This document shows positions 9,521 to 19,781 of a stretch of DNA of 23,431 nt, piece after piece. The DNA comes from Cudoniella acicularis. Its lineage: Eukaryota; Ascomycota; Leotiomycetes; Helotiales; Helotiaceae. The notes under the pieces are model-generated. The model worked only from the letters and a program-made list of their open reading frames with translations. It made no database searches and was not told where the DNA came from. The DNA lies in assembly GCA_013054445.1 (NCBI GenBank), contig JAAMPI010000895.1, positions 1 through 23,431 on the forward strand, given 5' to 3'. Both the position numbers and the translations under genes were made by a program. Every line of letters starts with the position of its first letter. The first letter of the stretch is position 1.

Positions 9521-11321
9521 GAAAAAGAATCCTTGAAGCCTTAAAGATCTCGAAGACACAGGTATCGATGCCACTGGCAACCTCTAAGTATGGTGGGCCT
9601 TCTTACAGTCGCCGAATACGCTGCGCGTCAAAAGAGTGTCAAAAGACAGTATACACAATTGGATCCAGATAGTCAAAGATTCTAGGGACAGCGCAACCTT
9701 TGCGGTTGTTAGTAAGCGATGCTTAGAGTATAAGTACACTAAGGCAAAAAATAGTGAGCAAGCCGCTTGGAGAGGGTACACAAAGCCAAGAAAAGCAGAA
9801 AGCGATTACGCGACTTTGAAAGAGAGGAGTCACTCTCAGTCGTGATCGGATGTTGTTTCTACAATTCTTCAACTCTATCCTGCGTTTCGCCTAGATTGAA
9901 AGCACGATGGCTCTGTTCTTCGCCTCGAAAACCATCTCTACCTTGACGACATTGGCTCTTTCAAAATAATGAACGGACGAGAAGCAGCCACAACTGACGC
10001 AGTTATGGGACCAGGTAATACGTGTGCTATACATATTTAGACTTAGCTATGCATCTGGAAATCCAAAACTCCCGGGGACATTCTTATCCCATGTGAGTTT
10101 ATGAAAACCATTGAAGCCCATTCTGAAAGTGGAATTAGTATAAGAGCATTCACCTATTCAATAGTTGTTTGCCTTGGCAATAGAAATGGGGGCGCAGACT
10201 GTCTGGTAGTAGTTCGGACAGATTAAGTACATACGCTGTTCAACCAAACCCACCAATTCAGTAAAGAGCCAAATCTAGGGAGCTGGAATTCTTATCACAG
10301 GGACCAGGGCCATGACCAGCTGGTGCCTTCGCCCATATCTCTTCATGCTCTCATTCTTAATTGAAGCTGAACCTAAAGAGACTCAAATCAGCTATGACAC
10401 GGCTAGTAGTTTGTTGTCATGTTATGTCATTGACAATCAGTCTGTTGTCTCACTTCTACTAACTGATCCTACACTTCTTTGTCAGTGAACTGTTGTTGCT
10501 GTGGTTCTTGCATTGTCAGGATTTACATGAATCTCTTAATGCCACTAGACATTGGTGTGGCTCCTCCCTGACGTGGCGCCATCGCGCTATAAAATGTCAC
10601 CATCGGCAGACTCGCCACTGGTGATCTCCCCTTTGTCAACCGAGCCGAACGATGTCCCTTACATGGCATGCATAGCCCTTAGTGTAACCCTCGTGACACA
10701 TCTCATGGCTGCATGGATCTCAAAACAATCAGATGGCGAACTAGCTCCCAACTATCCGCTGAGATAGAACTAGTATAACCCTCCCTCTCAATATAATGTC
10801 GAATCCCCCCGAACGAAACTCGCTGTCGAAGCAATTTGGGCCCTCACCTTCTATAGGCAGAAAAAAAAAAACTAGGAGAAAGAGAAAAGAAACACGAGGG
10901 CAAAACACAGTACTAAGAGATCCAAAGCAAAGGGAACTTAATTAAGTGCTATCGAAACTCATATCGCATGAAATCACCCCCGTGGACGTTAAGGAGACGG
11001 AATGGAATGGTGAGACTGAGCCACTTGCCATGAGCGAATACGGATCCAAAATTGGGCTCGGAGGAATCCTGGTCGCAATGGAGCCAAAATGGGATCTGCA
11101 TCTAGAGATACGACTGAGAAAGCGAAACCAGGCCTCAAGAGATCCAAAACAAGCCCCTTTAGGCGCTAAAATAGTCTCCCTATGCATGCTCAGGCTAACT
11201 CTGCCGCTGTCCGCTGTTGCTTCCCATCTTCGCCTCACCCTTACTCACCTTAGCTCACCCAGTACTGCCGATAAAGCAGCCCCGCTCACCTTTCCAAACA
11301 GAAACATATTTTGTGCAGGTT
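9521..11321. other. Long stretch without a supported gene
   Basis: Small open frames occur (10552-10767, 10946-11323 and its minus-strand overlap), but none shows a domain, a credible start with introns, or a natural amino-acid pattern. An A11 tract at 10861-10871 could be the tail of a retroposed sequence. AGAGATCCAAARCAA occurs twice (about 10917 and 11139). CTCACC motifs cluster at 11228-11290. Confidence 0.55.
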
Positions 11322-11340
11322 AGGATTCAGGTTTAACAAC
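11322..11340 (-). repeat. Right copy of the long-distance inverted repeat
   Basis: AGGATTCAGGTTTAACAAC is the reverse complement of 4156-4174 apart from one base. The bases just outside the two copies (TTTTGGT on the left, CAGCTAT on the right) are not a target-site duplication. Confidence 0.6.
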
Positions 11341-11611
11341 CAGCTATTTCCCGAGCTAAACTATGGACAAGTGTTCCGCTTTATGCTCAAGTCTCCTCAG
11401 AATCCCGCGAAAGCTTACCCCTGAAGTCAAAAAAGCAAGACAATTTAATGATTTCCAAGTGCTCGGGAGGAAAAACACTTGGAATGATCATACAATATGT
11501 ATTCATAACTCATATCTCATATCTTTACAAACAAAGGGTATCGTCGCCAACTCGCATTCTCCAGCACAAGCTCTTCCAAAATATCTCTCACCCTAAGAAA
11601 GTCGGCCTATC

Positions 11612-13238
11612 TTACAATTGCCTCTGAGTTTCCATTATCTCAGCTTTCGCCTCCTCTTCCAACTCCTTCAATACATCGATCTGTGTCGACGGCCCACCCA
11701 ACGAGCTCTGCCCTTCCAATATCTCAGCATTCGTCGCTTCTTCTAGTTCTGTTAGTCTTTTAATCTGTCCCAACCTCTCTTTATCTCTTCGAATCCTTTC
11801 AATCCTTTCTTTGAGTATTTTGAGCTTTTTCTCTTTGGCTTCGTTTGCGGTATCTTGCTGTGAAGATTCTCCTGATCTTGATGGTACAGGTTTTCGAGCT
11901 GGTATCTTGGATCCTTCTCCAATTCGAGTGCTACCAGCCGCGAGGTCGAGTTCCTGTGAAGAAGGATTCTCCAGGTGAGAAGGCGTAGGATCAAGTTCGA
12001 AAAGAGGACTGTGTACCTCAGCAGGAAGCTCAAGTTGCGCCGTTCTCGGCGGATCCTGATCGTCTTGATTGGGGATATGAATATCCTTCAATTCTGGCGC
12101 TTGCGAGATCCCGTGTTTCGAGGGCAGTTCGGGGATGTTCCATTTTGTCATGAGCTCGTGGGCGTTGGAGCCTGTGATCAATTCGTGTGTATTCGGTGGG
12201 GTCCCTGACTCTCCTCCAGCTGCTCGTAACCTGGCTCTGCGTCGGCGCCAAAAGAGGTATATTCCACCAACGAAAAGCAATGCGCCTAGACTCACGCCGA
12301 TGGCAATCCCTTCTACTGCGCCTTTCGGTAGATCTTTGGGCGGTGCAGTTGTGCTAGTCGCACTACTGGTTCTGCTAGTCGTACCATTAGTCGTGCTGGT
12401 AGTTGGACTTATTATAACAGACTTTGATGTGAGTGTTATATTAAGTAGACGCAAAATCTCCGTATCCGTCGTCTCCCAAGCAACGGGTATTCCGGCGCAA
12501 TCTACATCGGCGCCTACGCCATTAGAAGAACCTGGTCCTACGGAGGCGTATAGGGTAGTAATGACATTTGTATTGCCTCCTTCAAAACCAGTAGAGCTAT
12601 CAAACTGGGTGATGGCCGCCGTTATTGGGGGATTTATACCAAAATTTCCTTCGCATACGTATGGACCGTACAGTGTAACAGGTGAGTATCCACTTGTTAT
12701 ATGTTAGCAATGTTTCACGCATGCTCTGCCATAACTCACTCTGGGCAACAGAAATATCCAGAGGTTCCTTCTGCCATACTGGGCCCGTTCAGTATAGATG
12801 TCAAGCTTGAAGCAGTAGTCCACCCTGCAGGACACACAGCAGGTGAGTAGTAATAGTAGTCCCATTCGAAGCTGGGCAACAACATTGTAGTTGTTTCCAC
12901 AGTAAGACCGCTCAAGGATGAGTAGAAAACATCTGATTCTATAATGGTGGAGGTTGTGGCAACCTGGGATCCGGGCGGATAGCAATCATTAGCAACAGTG
13001 ACCGCTTGGTCCCAGATGTTGATAAAGAAGCCGGATGTGGTCAATTCGGATGCTGTGGCGACGAGGTACGACACAGAGGAACATGATGTTGGCTGAGTGT
13101 AGAAGCTCGTAACAGGCCCTCTGTTGTAATTGCTTGCTGTCGTGGCAGATATTGTCAGCGTTGTTGTGTTCTTGGCATTTGAGAGAAATAATGGGTACGG
13201 TTAAAATGGCTACACTTCGCATAACTCACAGGCTGCAT
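11612..13238 (-). CDS. Single-pass membrane protein with coiled-coil tail
   Basis: Exons on the minus strand: 13238-13230, 13170-12740, 12692-11612, 1,521 nt and 506 residues. The introns are 59 and 47 nt with GTGAGT donors, the second with a TGCTAAC branch point. The N-terminal ectodomain (to ~245) starts NTTTLTISATT without a clear signal peptide and has SPAVCPAGWTTA and SGYFCCPDGYSPVT, a cysteine pattern common in ascomycete surface proteins. A Ser/Thr-rich stalk (~245-265) leads to one membrane helix (~272-295, GIAIGVSLGALLFVGGIYLF) stopped by WRRRRARLR. The cytoplasmic tail carries acidic and proline-rich parts and a charged coiled coil (~420-500). The layout suggests a wall- or membrane-anchored sensor or adhesin; the ligand is unknown. 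The first exon of three codons is the weakest part, because the frame upstream of its ATG remains open for some way. Right-hand neighbours are only repeats. Confidence 0.75.
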
Positions 13239-13299
13239 AACCTCACTACATTGACTTAGCAGCTTTTGAACTTCTAAGCTTAATCGCGTGATACAACCT

Positions 13300-13465
13300 C
13301 TGCAATTAGCTAAAACTATAATTCTTTCATATAATTAAGCTATAACTGTAGTTTAGCTATAGGAAGATATATAGGAGCCTTGGAAGCATATAGGCTCTGG
13401 AGTACAATAAATAAGAGGCATAGCTCCTATTAAAAGCTAGTTCTATAAATCAAGTAATATAAGAT
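13300..13465 (+). mobile_element. Old, RIP-like relative of the copia LTR
   Basis: AGTTCT-TA-ATCAAG-AATA at about 13439-13459 matches the tail of the LTR at 9327-9347 at 18 of 21 positions. Two of the three differences fit G-to-A or C-to-T change. Upstream lie an ATAAATAAGAGGC block like the LTR TATA region and a hairpin (13307-13320 against 13341-13359, TAGCTAAA arms) in the place of the LTR hairpins. The limits are approximate. Confidence 0.45.
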
Positions 13466-13781
13466 TCACCTTACGTATCCTCAGTCGCATCAGATTTGCC
13501 ATAACTAAATATGGAGCTTGACTTAATTCATCAAGGATTCTAAGAAGGAGTTTACGACATCATCATAGCTTCGAGCGTAAGCTGTGTCTTCCGTAATACG
13601 ATTATGCCCGCTACCCCATAATTGCAGCTAAAATGGGTGGCGTAGAGGGTCGCCTATCACGCCGTCGTTTCCACTACTTAGATTATTTAGATACGCACTT
13701 GAAGCTATTCGCATATCGTCTTCCTAGTCACCATGTCGCTTTCTAAGAGGGTTAGGGTTGATATTAGTGTATATATTCTCT

Positions 13782-14122
13782 AGAATTCAGCATACCACCT
13801 AGAATTCAGTGCACTTACTCCTTACGAGCCTGGTCAGATAAGTCTGTATTTTAGGGTATTTTACTAGTAAATCTAAATTTAAAAGTTGTAAACTTTTAAA
13901 AGTTAGTGAGTAGGAAGTATCTTTACGTTTAATAACTCATAATTATAAGATTTTATATCACAATTATTCCTAATTATTTTATAACATTTAAGTGATCGCA
14001 ACAACTTTGATTTTCGGAAGCCTGAAGGTGGGGTCGCGAAGCCTGAATACACAGACTTATCTGACCAGGCTCATTATAATTCAGCACACCCCCTAGAATC
14101 TAGCGCACCTCTTAGAATTCAG
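13782..14122 (+). repeat. Degenerate 19-bp satellite interrupted by a MITE
   Basis: AGAATTCAG-like units start at 13782, 13801, 14076, 14095 and 14114. The spacing is exactly 19 bp on each side of the insertion. Removing the MITE at 13825-14073 and one TTA copy leaves 23 bp between the units at 13801 and 14076. Typical unit: CCTAGAATTCAGTGCACT. Confidence 0.75.
13825..14073. mobile_element. MITE copy 1, 249 bp, TTA target duplication
   Basis: Ends CGAGCCTGGTCAGATAAGTC and its inverted partner GACTTATCTGACCAGGCTCA form terminal inverted repeats of over 20 bp. TTA flanks both sides (13822-13824, 14074-14076). The interior is AT-rich and non-coding. AGGTGGGGTCGCGAAGCC (14026-14043) recurs in copy 2. 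Size, TTA target and lack of coding capacity fit a PIF/Harbinger-type miniature element. Confidence 0.85.
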
Positions 14123-14172
14123 TATATACTCGCTAACGTTTAGAGCACTTATATATTAGAAATTAGTATACT

Positions 14173-14303
14173 TTTTTCTATAAATAGGGAAGCAATATAT
14201 TATTTCTAATTTTTATTAATATTAATATTTTTTTTTTTAAAAAAATTAACTAGGAGGTAATATTTAGAAATAATACCAAATCAATAAGTGGCTTATAGAA
14301 AAA
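14173..14303. repeat. AT-rich inverted repeat, possible worn MITE
   Basis: TTTTTCTATAA (14173-14183) pairs with TTATAGAAAAA (14293-14303), and TTATTTCTAA (14200-14209) with TTAGAAATAA (14264-14273). The spacing between blocks is 16 nt on one arm and 19 on the other. The loop contains T and A runs. No target duplication was found. Confidence 0.6.
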
Positions 14304-15184
14304 TTGTTTACTCCCAACTTCTTGTTTAGAATTCTTCTACTCAGCTAATAGTGTTGCAGCAGGCTCTCCTCAGAATTAAACACAATTTCGACGACCAATA
14401 AACAAGAATAGAAGTGATATTAAATCGTTACCAAGACCTCTTGATTACAATGCCGAGCTTGTTTTGGTCTCTTGGTCGCAAGCGAAAATCGTGTAGTGCA
14501 TAAACAGCATATTAAACACAAATACTGCTATTCCCTCACGATAAATCCAGATAACTGCAATATATATGAGAAATAGTGTTCTGGCTCGATGACAAATACC
14601 CCGCGTCCTGATCTCTTCTTGCAGAAGCACCCCGCAAAAGCCAAGAATTCGGTATTAAAGCATCGGAGTTTAATCTAGATCTCCATTTCGTCAATCTGTA
14701 GCCATGGCTTACTGAGGATTTCCAATGCATAAGTTATGCTGACGTCAAAGAAATCGGATGATTTGTTTCAACTTTTATCTGTACTTTCTCAAATCTACGT
14801 ACTGGTGGTTGTTATTGAGAGGACGGAGCACAAGCTCCCGATTGGTCAGTCTAGCAAGGTTCCCCCTTAAAACGGAAACTACGCCAACTACCCCAGACTT
14901 CAACCCCGCACGCCTCTCTCTCGGCCTCCCCAAATTTCTGACAGCGGCCTCCGCTCAAAACTCTCTTCGTGTGGGACGACGCCTCTTTTTCCTCACCGTC
15001 TCATCATTCACGACGCTCTCCATCTCCCCGATCCCACACCCCCTTCATGAGCCTCACACCCATAGCGGGTGGCACAAGCGGTTTACCGACCCAAAAACTC
15101 ACAAGGTTGTCCGATTGCGAACACAACATATACTTTCAATAAACAAATTACTTTGCGGCACAATTCAGGTAGCCTATAGCAAGC
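14304..15184. other. Intergenic DNA, pyrimidine-rich toward the next gene
   Basis: No supported gene. The open frame at 14758-15222 is made of a C/T-rich tract (14880-15060) and has a low-complexity translation. Such tracts are common in fungal promoters and 5' leaders, so this is probably upstream sequence of the small gene at 15185. Confidence 0.5.
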
Positions 15185-15565
15185 ATGCACGATTACTTTC
15201 AGTACAAGGTTGGAGGAGATAACCCACACGTTGGGCGGCTTTTTACCACCTCGGTTGAATTTAACCGTATGCAGACGCAGATTGGGGAGGTGGAAGGGGT
15301 ATATCGATGGTAGGTCACTGCATGATACCTGGCCCATTTGTCCTTGATTGCCGTTAGCATAAAGCGACCTTATCACTCCAGGTGTCTTGATGCAAAACCT
15401 TTTGGTGAAAATTATTCTGTTATTTTTGACTTGGACCAGACGAGAAGGTTTCGGCAGCTGGAGAAACTTCAGCCACCGTCTTATGACTCTCTAAGTCTCA
15501 ACGATCTTCCCCACATTGTGATATTTTGGAAGCTGTCTGGGGCCCCACATTTGCCCAGAAATTGA
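15185..15565 (+). CDS. Small spliced protein of unknown function
   Basis: The ATG at 15185 opens MHDYFQYKVGGDNPHVGRLF; a TAG lies in frame just upstream. A 48-nt intron (GTAGGT donor at 15310, TTAG acceptor at 15357) joins exon 15185-15309 to 15358-15565 in phase, giving 110 residues. The second exon reads KRPYHSRCLDAKPFGENYSV, then LPHIVIFWKLSGAPHLPRN and TGA. It is basic and aromatic-rich, with no signal peptide or membrane helix. I do not recognise the family. Directly after the stop, the next frame continues with natural-looking sequence (DNLLFANCLKYKGGSYESFW, to 15645), so the gene may once have been longer and be frameshifted. The MFS gene follows 250 bp downstream on the same strand. 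Confidence 0.5.
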
Positions 15566-15815
15566 CAATTTGTTGTTTGCCAACTGCCTCAAGTACAAAG
15601 GTGGGAGCTACGAGTCTTTTTGGGCGTTGATTTGCGGGAATTGAATCGATTGACTTGCTAACTCACAAATCAGCAAGAAGCAGTATAACCTCTCAAATTC
15701 GGCGGAAACTTGAAATTGTTCAATCAGGCAAGAGGTCAGGGCAGAATGGAGCATGTACGAGCGTCTAAGGATGACCACACACACCCTAGGCATTTAGTGA
15801 GGAGGTGAGTGTTCA

Positions 15816-17903
15816 ATGGCCCAGTTGGGGTCAATTTCTGCCGAAGAAAGTGTCTTTAAGCTGACAGATGTCAATAGTCATGCACACGAAGAAGATATCC
15901 CAGGGACTGTAAATCTCCAAGCGGTTGGTAAGTTCGACATGTAAAATTTCAGAATTTTAGGAAGACGACTGATCGCAATTGCAACAGAGGGAGATGATAC
16001 AGCATACGGACAAGCGCTTTTTCCTGTTCCAGCCGATGACCCAAATGATCCTTTACAAGTACGTATTCCATCAAGAATCTTCCCCAATATTGAAATCACA
16101 ATGCTGAGGCTATTTAAATAGTGGTCGAATTTCAAGAAAACGATGATCCTCCTCATTTGCGCATTCTATTCCTTCCTTGGAAACTCCGCATTGTTGGGAC
16201 CCTCTGTATACATTGGGATATATTCAAAGGAATTTGGCATAAGTCCGACCGATGCCTCGGGTCTGGTCTCATACCCAAATCTGGCTTTTGGTTTCGGTAC
16301 AACCCGTTTTCTCGCACTTTGAACTTGATAGACTGACCTTTTTTTCAGGTTCTCTTTTGCTGGTTCCCTTGTACCTGAAAATAGGGAGAAGACCAGTCAT
16401 GCTCATGTCACTTTTATGTGTTAGTTTCTCTCCAAAATGGCTGCGTTGGGATAAGAACTAATTTCTTCCTCTCCATTTAGTTCTTGGGCGGTCTCATCGG
16501 TGCTTCTCAAGCAACAACCTTTAATGGCTTGATGATCGCACGAGTCTTCCACGGCCTAGGCTCCGGCGTCTGCGAAGCGCTTCCCGTGCAACTTGTAAAC
16601 GATATTTTCTTCTTGCATGAACGTGGCAAGAGAATCGGATACTACACTGGTACGTCCCCGCTGTCGTCCCCCAGCCATTGAATCCCAAAACTAACTTACA
16701 TTTCAGTTGCGCTCTGCCTCGGAGCCACCGGACCTTTCTACGCAGGCTACATGCTCGCAGGAGGTTACTCCTGGCGTCTATTCTTCTACGTCGAAAGTGC
16801 ATTCGCAGCGGCACTTTTCATCCTCGCATTTTTCTTCGTCGAAGAGACGACTTATCACAGACCTCTGCAACCACCACCACGCGTGTCCCAGCATCGCCTT
16901 CAAGTCTCAGCGCCGACGCTAAGGATGAAGGGGTTCAACATGTTGAAGAAGAGGCTTCTAATGTTCCAGCGAGAAAGTCTTTCTTGAGTACGTTGAAACC
17001 CTGGAGCCAAATCGATCATGAGGCCGAGTTCTTCTTGACTATGCTGAGGCCTTTCACGTACTTCACTGTCCCGGCTGTATTTTGGGTTATTAGTACCTAT
17101 GGTAAGAGAAATCTTTCCTCAAGCGTAGGAAAATGGGAACTAACCGTGATCAAAACAGGAATCTACATCGGACTCGGCGCTCTTGCGTTCAACTACACAT
17201 TCCCCCTAAAAATCGTCGCACCTCCGTACAACTGGCCCCAGGTAAATCTTCAACATCCTATCATTTTCCAATAAACACTTACTAATCTAATAAACAGACA
17301 AGCGCAGGCCTCATAGCCCTCGCTAACGGAAGCGGTTATATCCTCGCCATCCCCCTAACCTTCACTTCAGACCGCCTCGCCGCCCACCTCACCCGCCGCA
17401 ACAACGGCATCCGCGAAGCCGAAATGCGCTTGCCCGTCCTCCTCCCCGCCATGATCATCGCTCCGGCAGGCCTAATACTCTACGGCCTCACAGCCCAATA
17501 CAACGCGCACTGGTTCGGCTACATGGCCGGCGTCGCGATGGTAAACTGGGGCGCGTATTTCTACTTCTCGTTCACGCTCGCTTACGCTGTCGACTCTTAC
17601 AATGCGAACACGAGTGAGATGCTTATTGCGATGAATTTGGGGAAGCAGGCGATTAGTTTTGGTATGGGTGTTAAGCTGTTGGATTGGATTTTGGAGAGGG
17701 GTTTTGCGGTTGTGATTGCGGGGATTTTTGGAAGTGTGTTGTTGGCAAATAATTTGGCGTTGGGTATCTTTTGGTTTTATGGGAAGAGGATTAGGATTGT
17801 TACCAGTAGGACGTGGCTTGGGGGGTGGCATAAGAAGACTGCGGAAGGGGGCGGCGTTGACGCATTAGGTTGGTCGTGGGTGAGGTGGGGGTGGGTTTGG
17901 TGA
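15816..17903 (+). CDS. MFS transporter (DHA1-like), one frame change inside
   Basis: Exons: 15816-15927, 15988-16058, 16122-16296, 16349-16419, 16481-16649, 16707-17101, 17159-17241, 17298-17903. All introns are 52-63 nt with GT..AG ends. The protein starts MAQLGSISAEESVFKL and reads WSNFKKTMILLICAFYSFLG, ISPTDASGLVSYPNLAFGFG, KIGRRPVML (motif A-like loop 2-3), GLMIARVFHGLGSGVCEALP, and after the cytoplasmic loop TLKPWSQIDHEAEFF and GIYIGLGALAFNYTFPLKIV. It would have about 560 residues and 12 helices. Coding length is 1,682 nt, one short of a multiple of three: the frame changes between EETTYH (~16855) and SADAKDEG (~16915). A one-base loss near 16860 explains it best; a 41-nt intron (16883-16923, GTGTCC..CTAAG) is the alternative. 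Role: export or uptake of a small molecule at the plasma membrane, perhaps the substrate or product of the neighbouring oxidoreductases. Confidence 0.85.
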
Positions 17904-18324
17904 TTTGACGATTGAGTTGAAAGGTGGAACTTTGCGAGAGAGAAAGCTAGAGACAGACGGTCTTTACTACGACATATAATAGCAGCGAAATATGAAAGTT
18001 TTGTATGAAATTTCGGTCACCTGCTGATACAGAGATAGCAAACATGTAACGCCAGCTCGAGCAATGAGCTAGCTCCTCGCAAAATATAAAGCACTCTCTC
18101 AATTCAAAGCCTCTTGATCCCATCACAAACAGTCGGTCGAAGTTGGTCCGCACTCGAAACTCTATCATGAATCAAGAGAAAGGTTCTAGATATCTTCATG
18201 CCACTTGACTCCTGGCCGTATCTATATAACACGGAAGAAAAAAGAATTCACAGCAGTTTAAAATTGCTCTCATTGATATCTATAGCAGAATTTGATTTCA
18301 TAATCGTCTAAAATTCAACCTCTT
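17904..18324. other. Gap between convergent genes
   Basis: This 421-bp stretch separates the stops of the MFS gene (plus) and the FAD monooxygenase gene (minus). It should hold both 3' untranslated regions. I see no gene or clear repeat in it. Confidence 0.6.
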
Positions 18325-19781
18325 TCAGAGTTTCGACTCCTTGCTCTTCTGATAATACTGCGTGAAATCATGACAAACATCATAGTTGCTCTATTCCCAG
18401 CACACGCTTAAGTCAGCAAATTCATCCTTAAATAAAACACCCACTTCACCCCTCCCTACAAACTTCACCAAAAGTAAAGGGGGGGGGGGAAGACAAAAAT
18501 AACTCACCTCATCAAAAGCCTTCTTCAACTCCTTATCAGTCTCCATCTTCTTCACCATCCCCAAAAACTCATCATCCACCAGCGCCGTCTCCGGATTCCT
18601 CCGCGCAACCCTCTCAAAATTCCCACTCGAAACAACATCAATAACATCCCTCCACTTCTGCCTCCTCACCTCACAATACCTATCCAGAATACTCTCATCC
18701 GCCAACCCCTTCGTTAAACCCACTAAACACTCAGCCAAACCCCCTACATCTACGATTCCGCCAGTAAGGCCCAGGCCACCGAAGGGATTTACGAGATGTG
18801 CGGCGTCGGCAGCGAGGAGAACGCGTCCTACGCGGAATTTTTCAGCGCACCGTTGGTGGATCCGGTAAGGGCCGACGCTGACGAGTTTATAGTCGCCGGG
18901 TTTGGGGTTTCCGGGGAGCATGCGCTCGTATTTTATGGGTTGGTTAGCGATTACTTGTTCTGGAGTGAGGCTGGGGTCTTCGCCATAGGACACTCGCCAG
19001 AGGCCGGAGTTAGTGATGATAGCGGCCATGTAGTAGTCTTCGTGGTGGATGATGTTATTTATGTCGTCGAAGCCGAATTTCTTCAAGTCGTAGTAGACCT
19101 TTTTTGTTGATTGGTGTGTGAGCAGAGTGGATGAAGGGGGAAGTGGTGAGCATTTACATTTGTAGCAATAATTTGCGCGTCCCACGTCTTTCCGGGGAAG
19201 GAATTACCAAAGAGGGATTTTCGAACTTGGCTGTTTGCCCCATCACAGCCACAAAGGTAATCACCAAAAACTTTTGACGTTTTACCGTCTGAGGTGCGAA
19301 CAACAGCCCATACGGATGAGGAGTCTTGGCCTATGTCTACAACTGGGTGGTTCCATTTTACTGTACAATTTTCATTCTTCTCTGCGTGTTTTAGAAGGAT
19401 TTCACCGAGCATATTGAGAGGAAGAACAGTCATGCCGTCTGGACCACGTTCTTTGGGGTCATCTAGGATGGAGGCAATTGGTGTTCCATCGATCTTGCGC
19501 CATGTCATGTTTCCGGGTATGAGACCATCTTTGCGGACATCGTCAAGAACTCCAGCTTCTCTCAAAACTCGGATTGCGGATGGCCCATAGTGTGCCGCTC
19601 GTGGACGGTCATCGAGAGTAGAGGCGGCGTCTAGAAGCGTGGTTTTGATGCCAGCTTTTGCTAAGAGTAACGCCAGAATCAGGCCCGAGGGACCAGCTCC
19701 GACAACAATAACCTAAAAAGTGTCAGTTCTTCAATTGAAACCACGGAACTCAGAAGCTTGGAATGAGACACGTACATGCAT
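18325..19781 (-). CDS. FAD-dependent class A (PHBH-fold) monooxygenase
   Basis: Exons (minus): 19781-19776, 19712-19158, 19098-18508, 18390-18325, 1,218 nt and 405 residues; introns 63, 59 and 117 nt. The first exon codes only MH. Residues 3-12 give the Rossmann start VIVVGAGPSG (GxGxxG), CDGANSQVR (158-166) is the DG motif, and GRVLLAADAAHLVNPFGGLG (278-297) is the second FAD-binding motif with the Asp at 285. The short last exon restores SNYDVCHDFTQYYQKSKESK and a stop; reading through the third intron would give a proline-rich tail of no family likeness. Enzymes of this type hydroxylate aromatic or polyketide-like substrates with NAD(P)H and O2. The substrate cannot be told. At 405 residues it is on the short side for the family but has both nucleotide motifs. 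It is divergent from the SDR gene and convergent with the MFS gene, which suggests shared use. Confidence 0.9.
18479..18489. repeat. G11 tract inside the third monooxygenase intron
   Basis: Eleven G residues (C11 on the coding strand) lie in the 117-nt third intron, the longest intron of the gene. Such tracts vary in length and are prone to sequencing error, but the position inside the intron leaves the protein unaffected. Confidence 0.9.

Noticed and set aside
10861..10871. A11 run as a retroposon tail
   Set aside because: No matching body or target-site duplication was found, so it stays a plain homopolymer.
10946..11323. 125-codon plus-strand frame and its minus-strand mirror
   Set aside because: Both strands are equally open, the translation has no known pattern, and its end runs into a repeat.
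12135..12707. 190-codon plus-strand frame
   Set aside because: It is the antisense shadow of the membrane-protein gene, whose exons and introns fit much better.
14758..15222. 154-codon plus-strand frame
   Set aside because: It comes from a pyrimidine-rich tract and overlaps the better-supported small gene in another frame.
18391..18507. Read-through end of the monooxygenase (VSYFCLPPPP tail)
   Set aside because: Splicing at GTGAGT..AATAG gives the natural tail SNYDVCHDFTQYYQ, so this part is intron.
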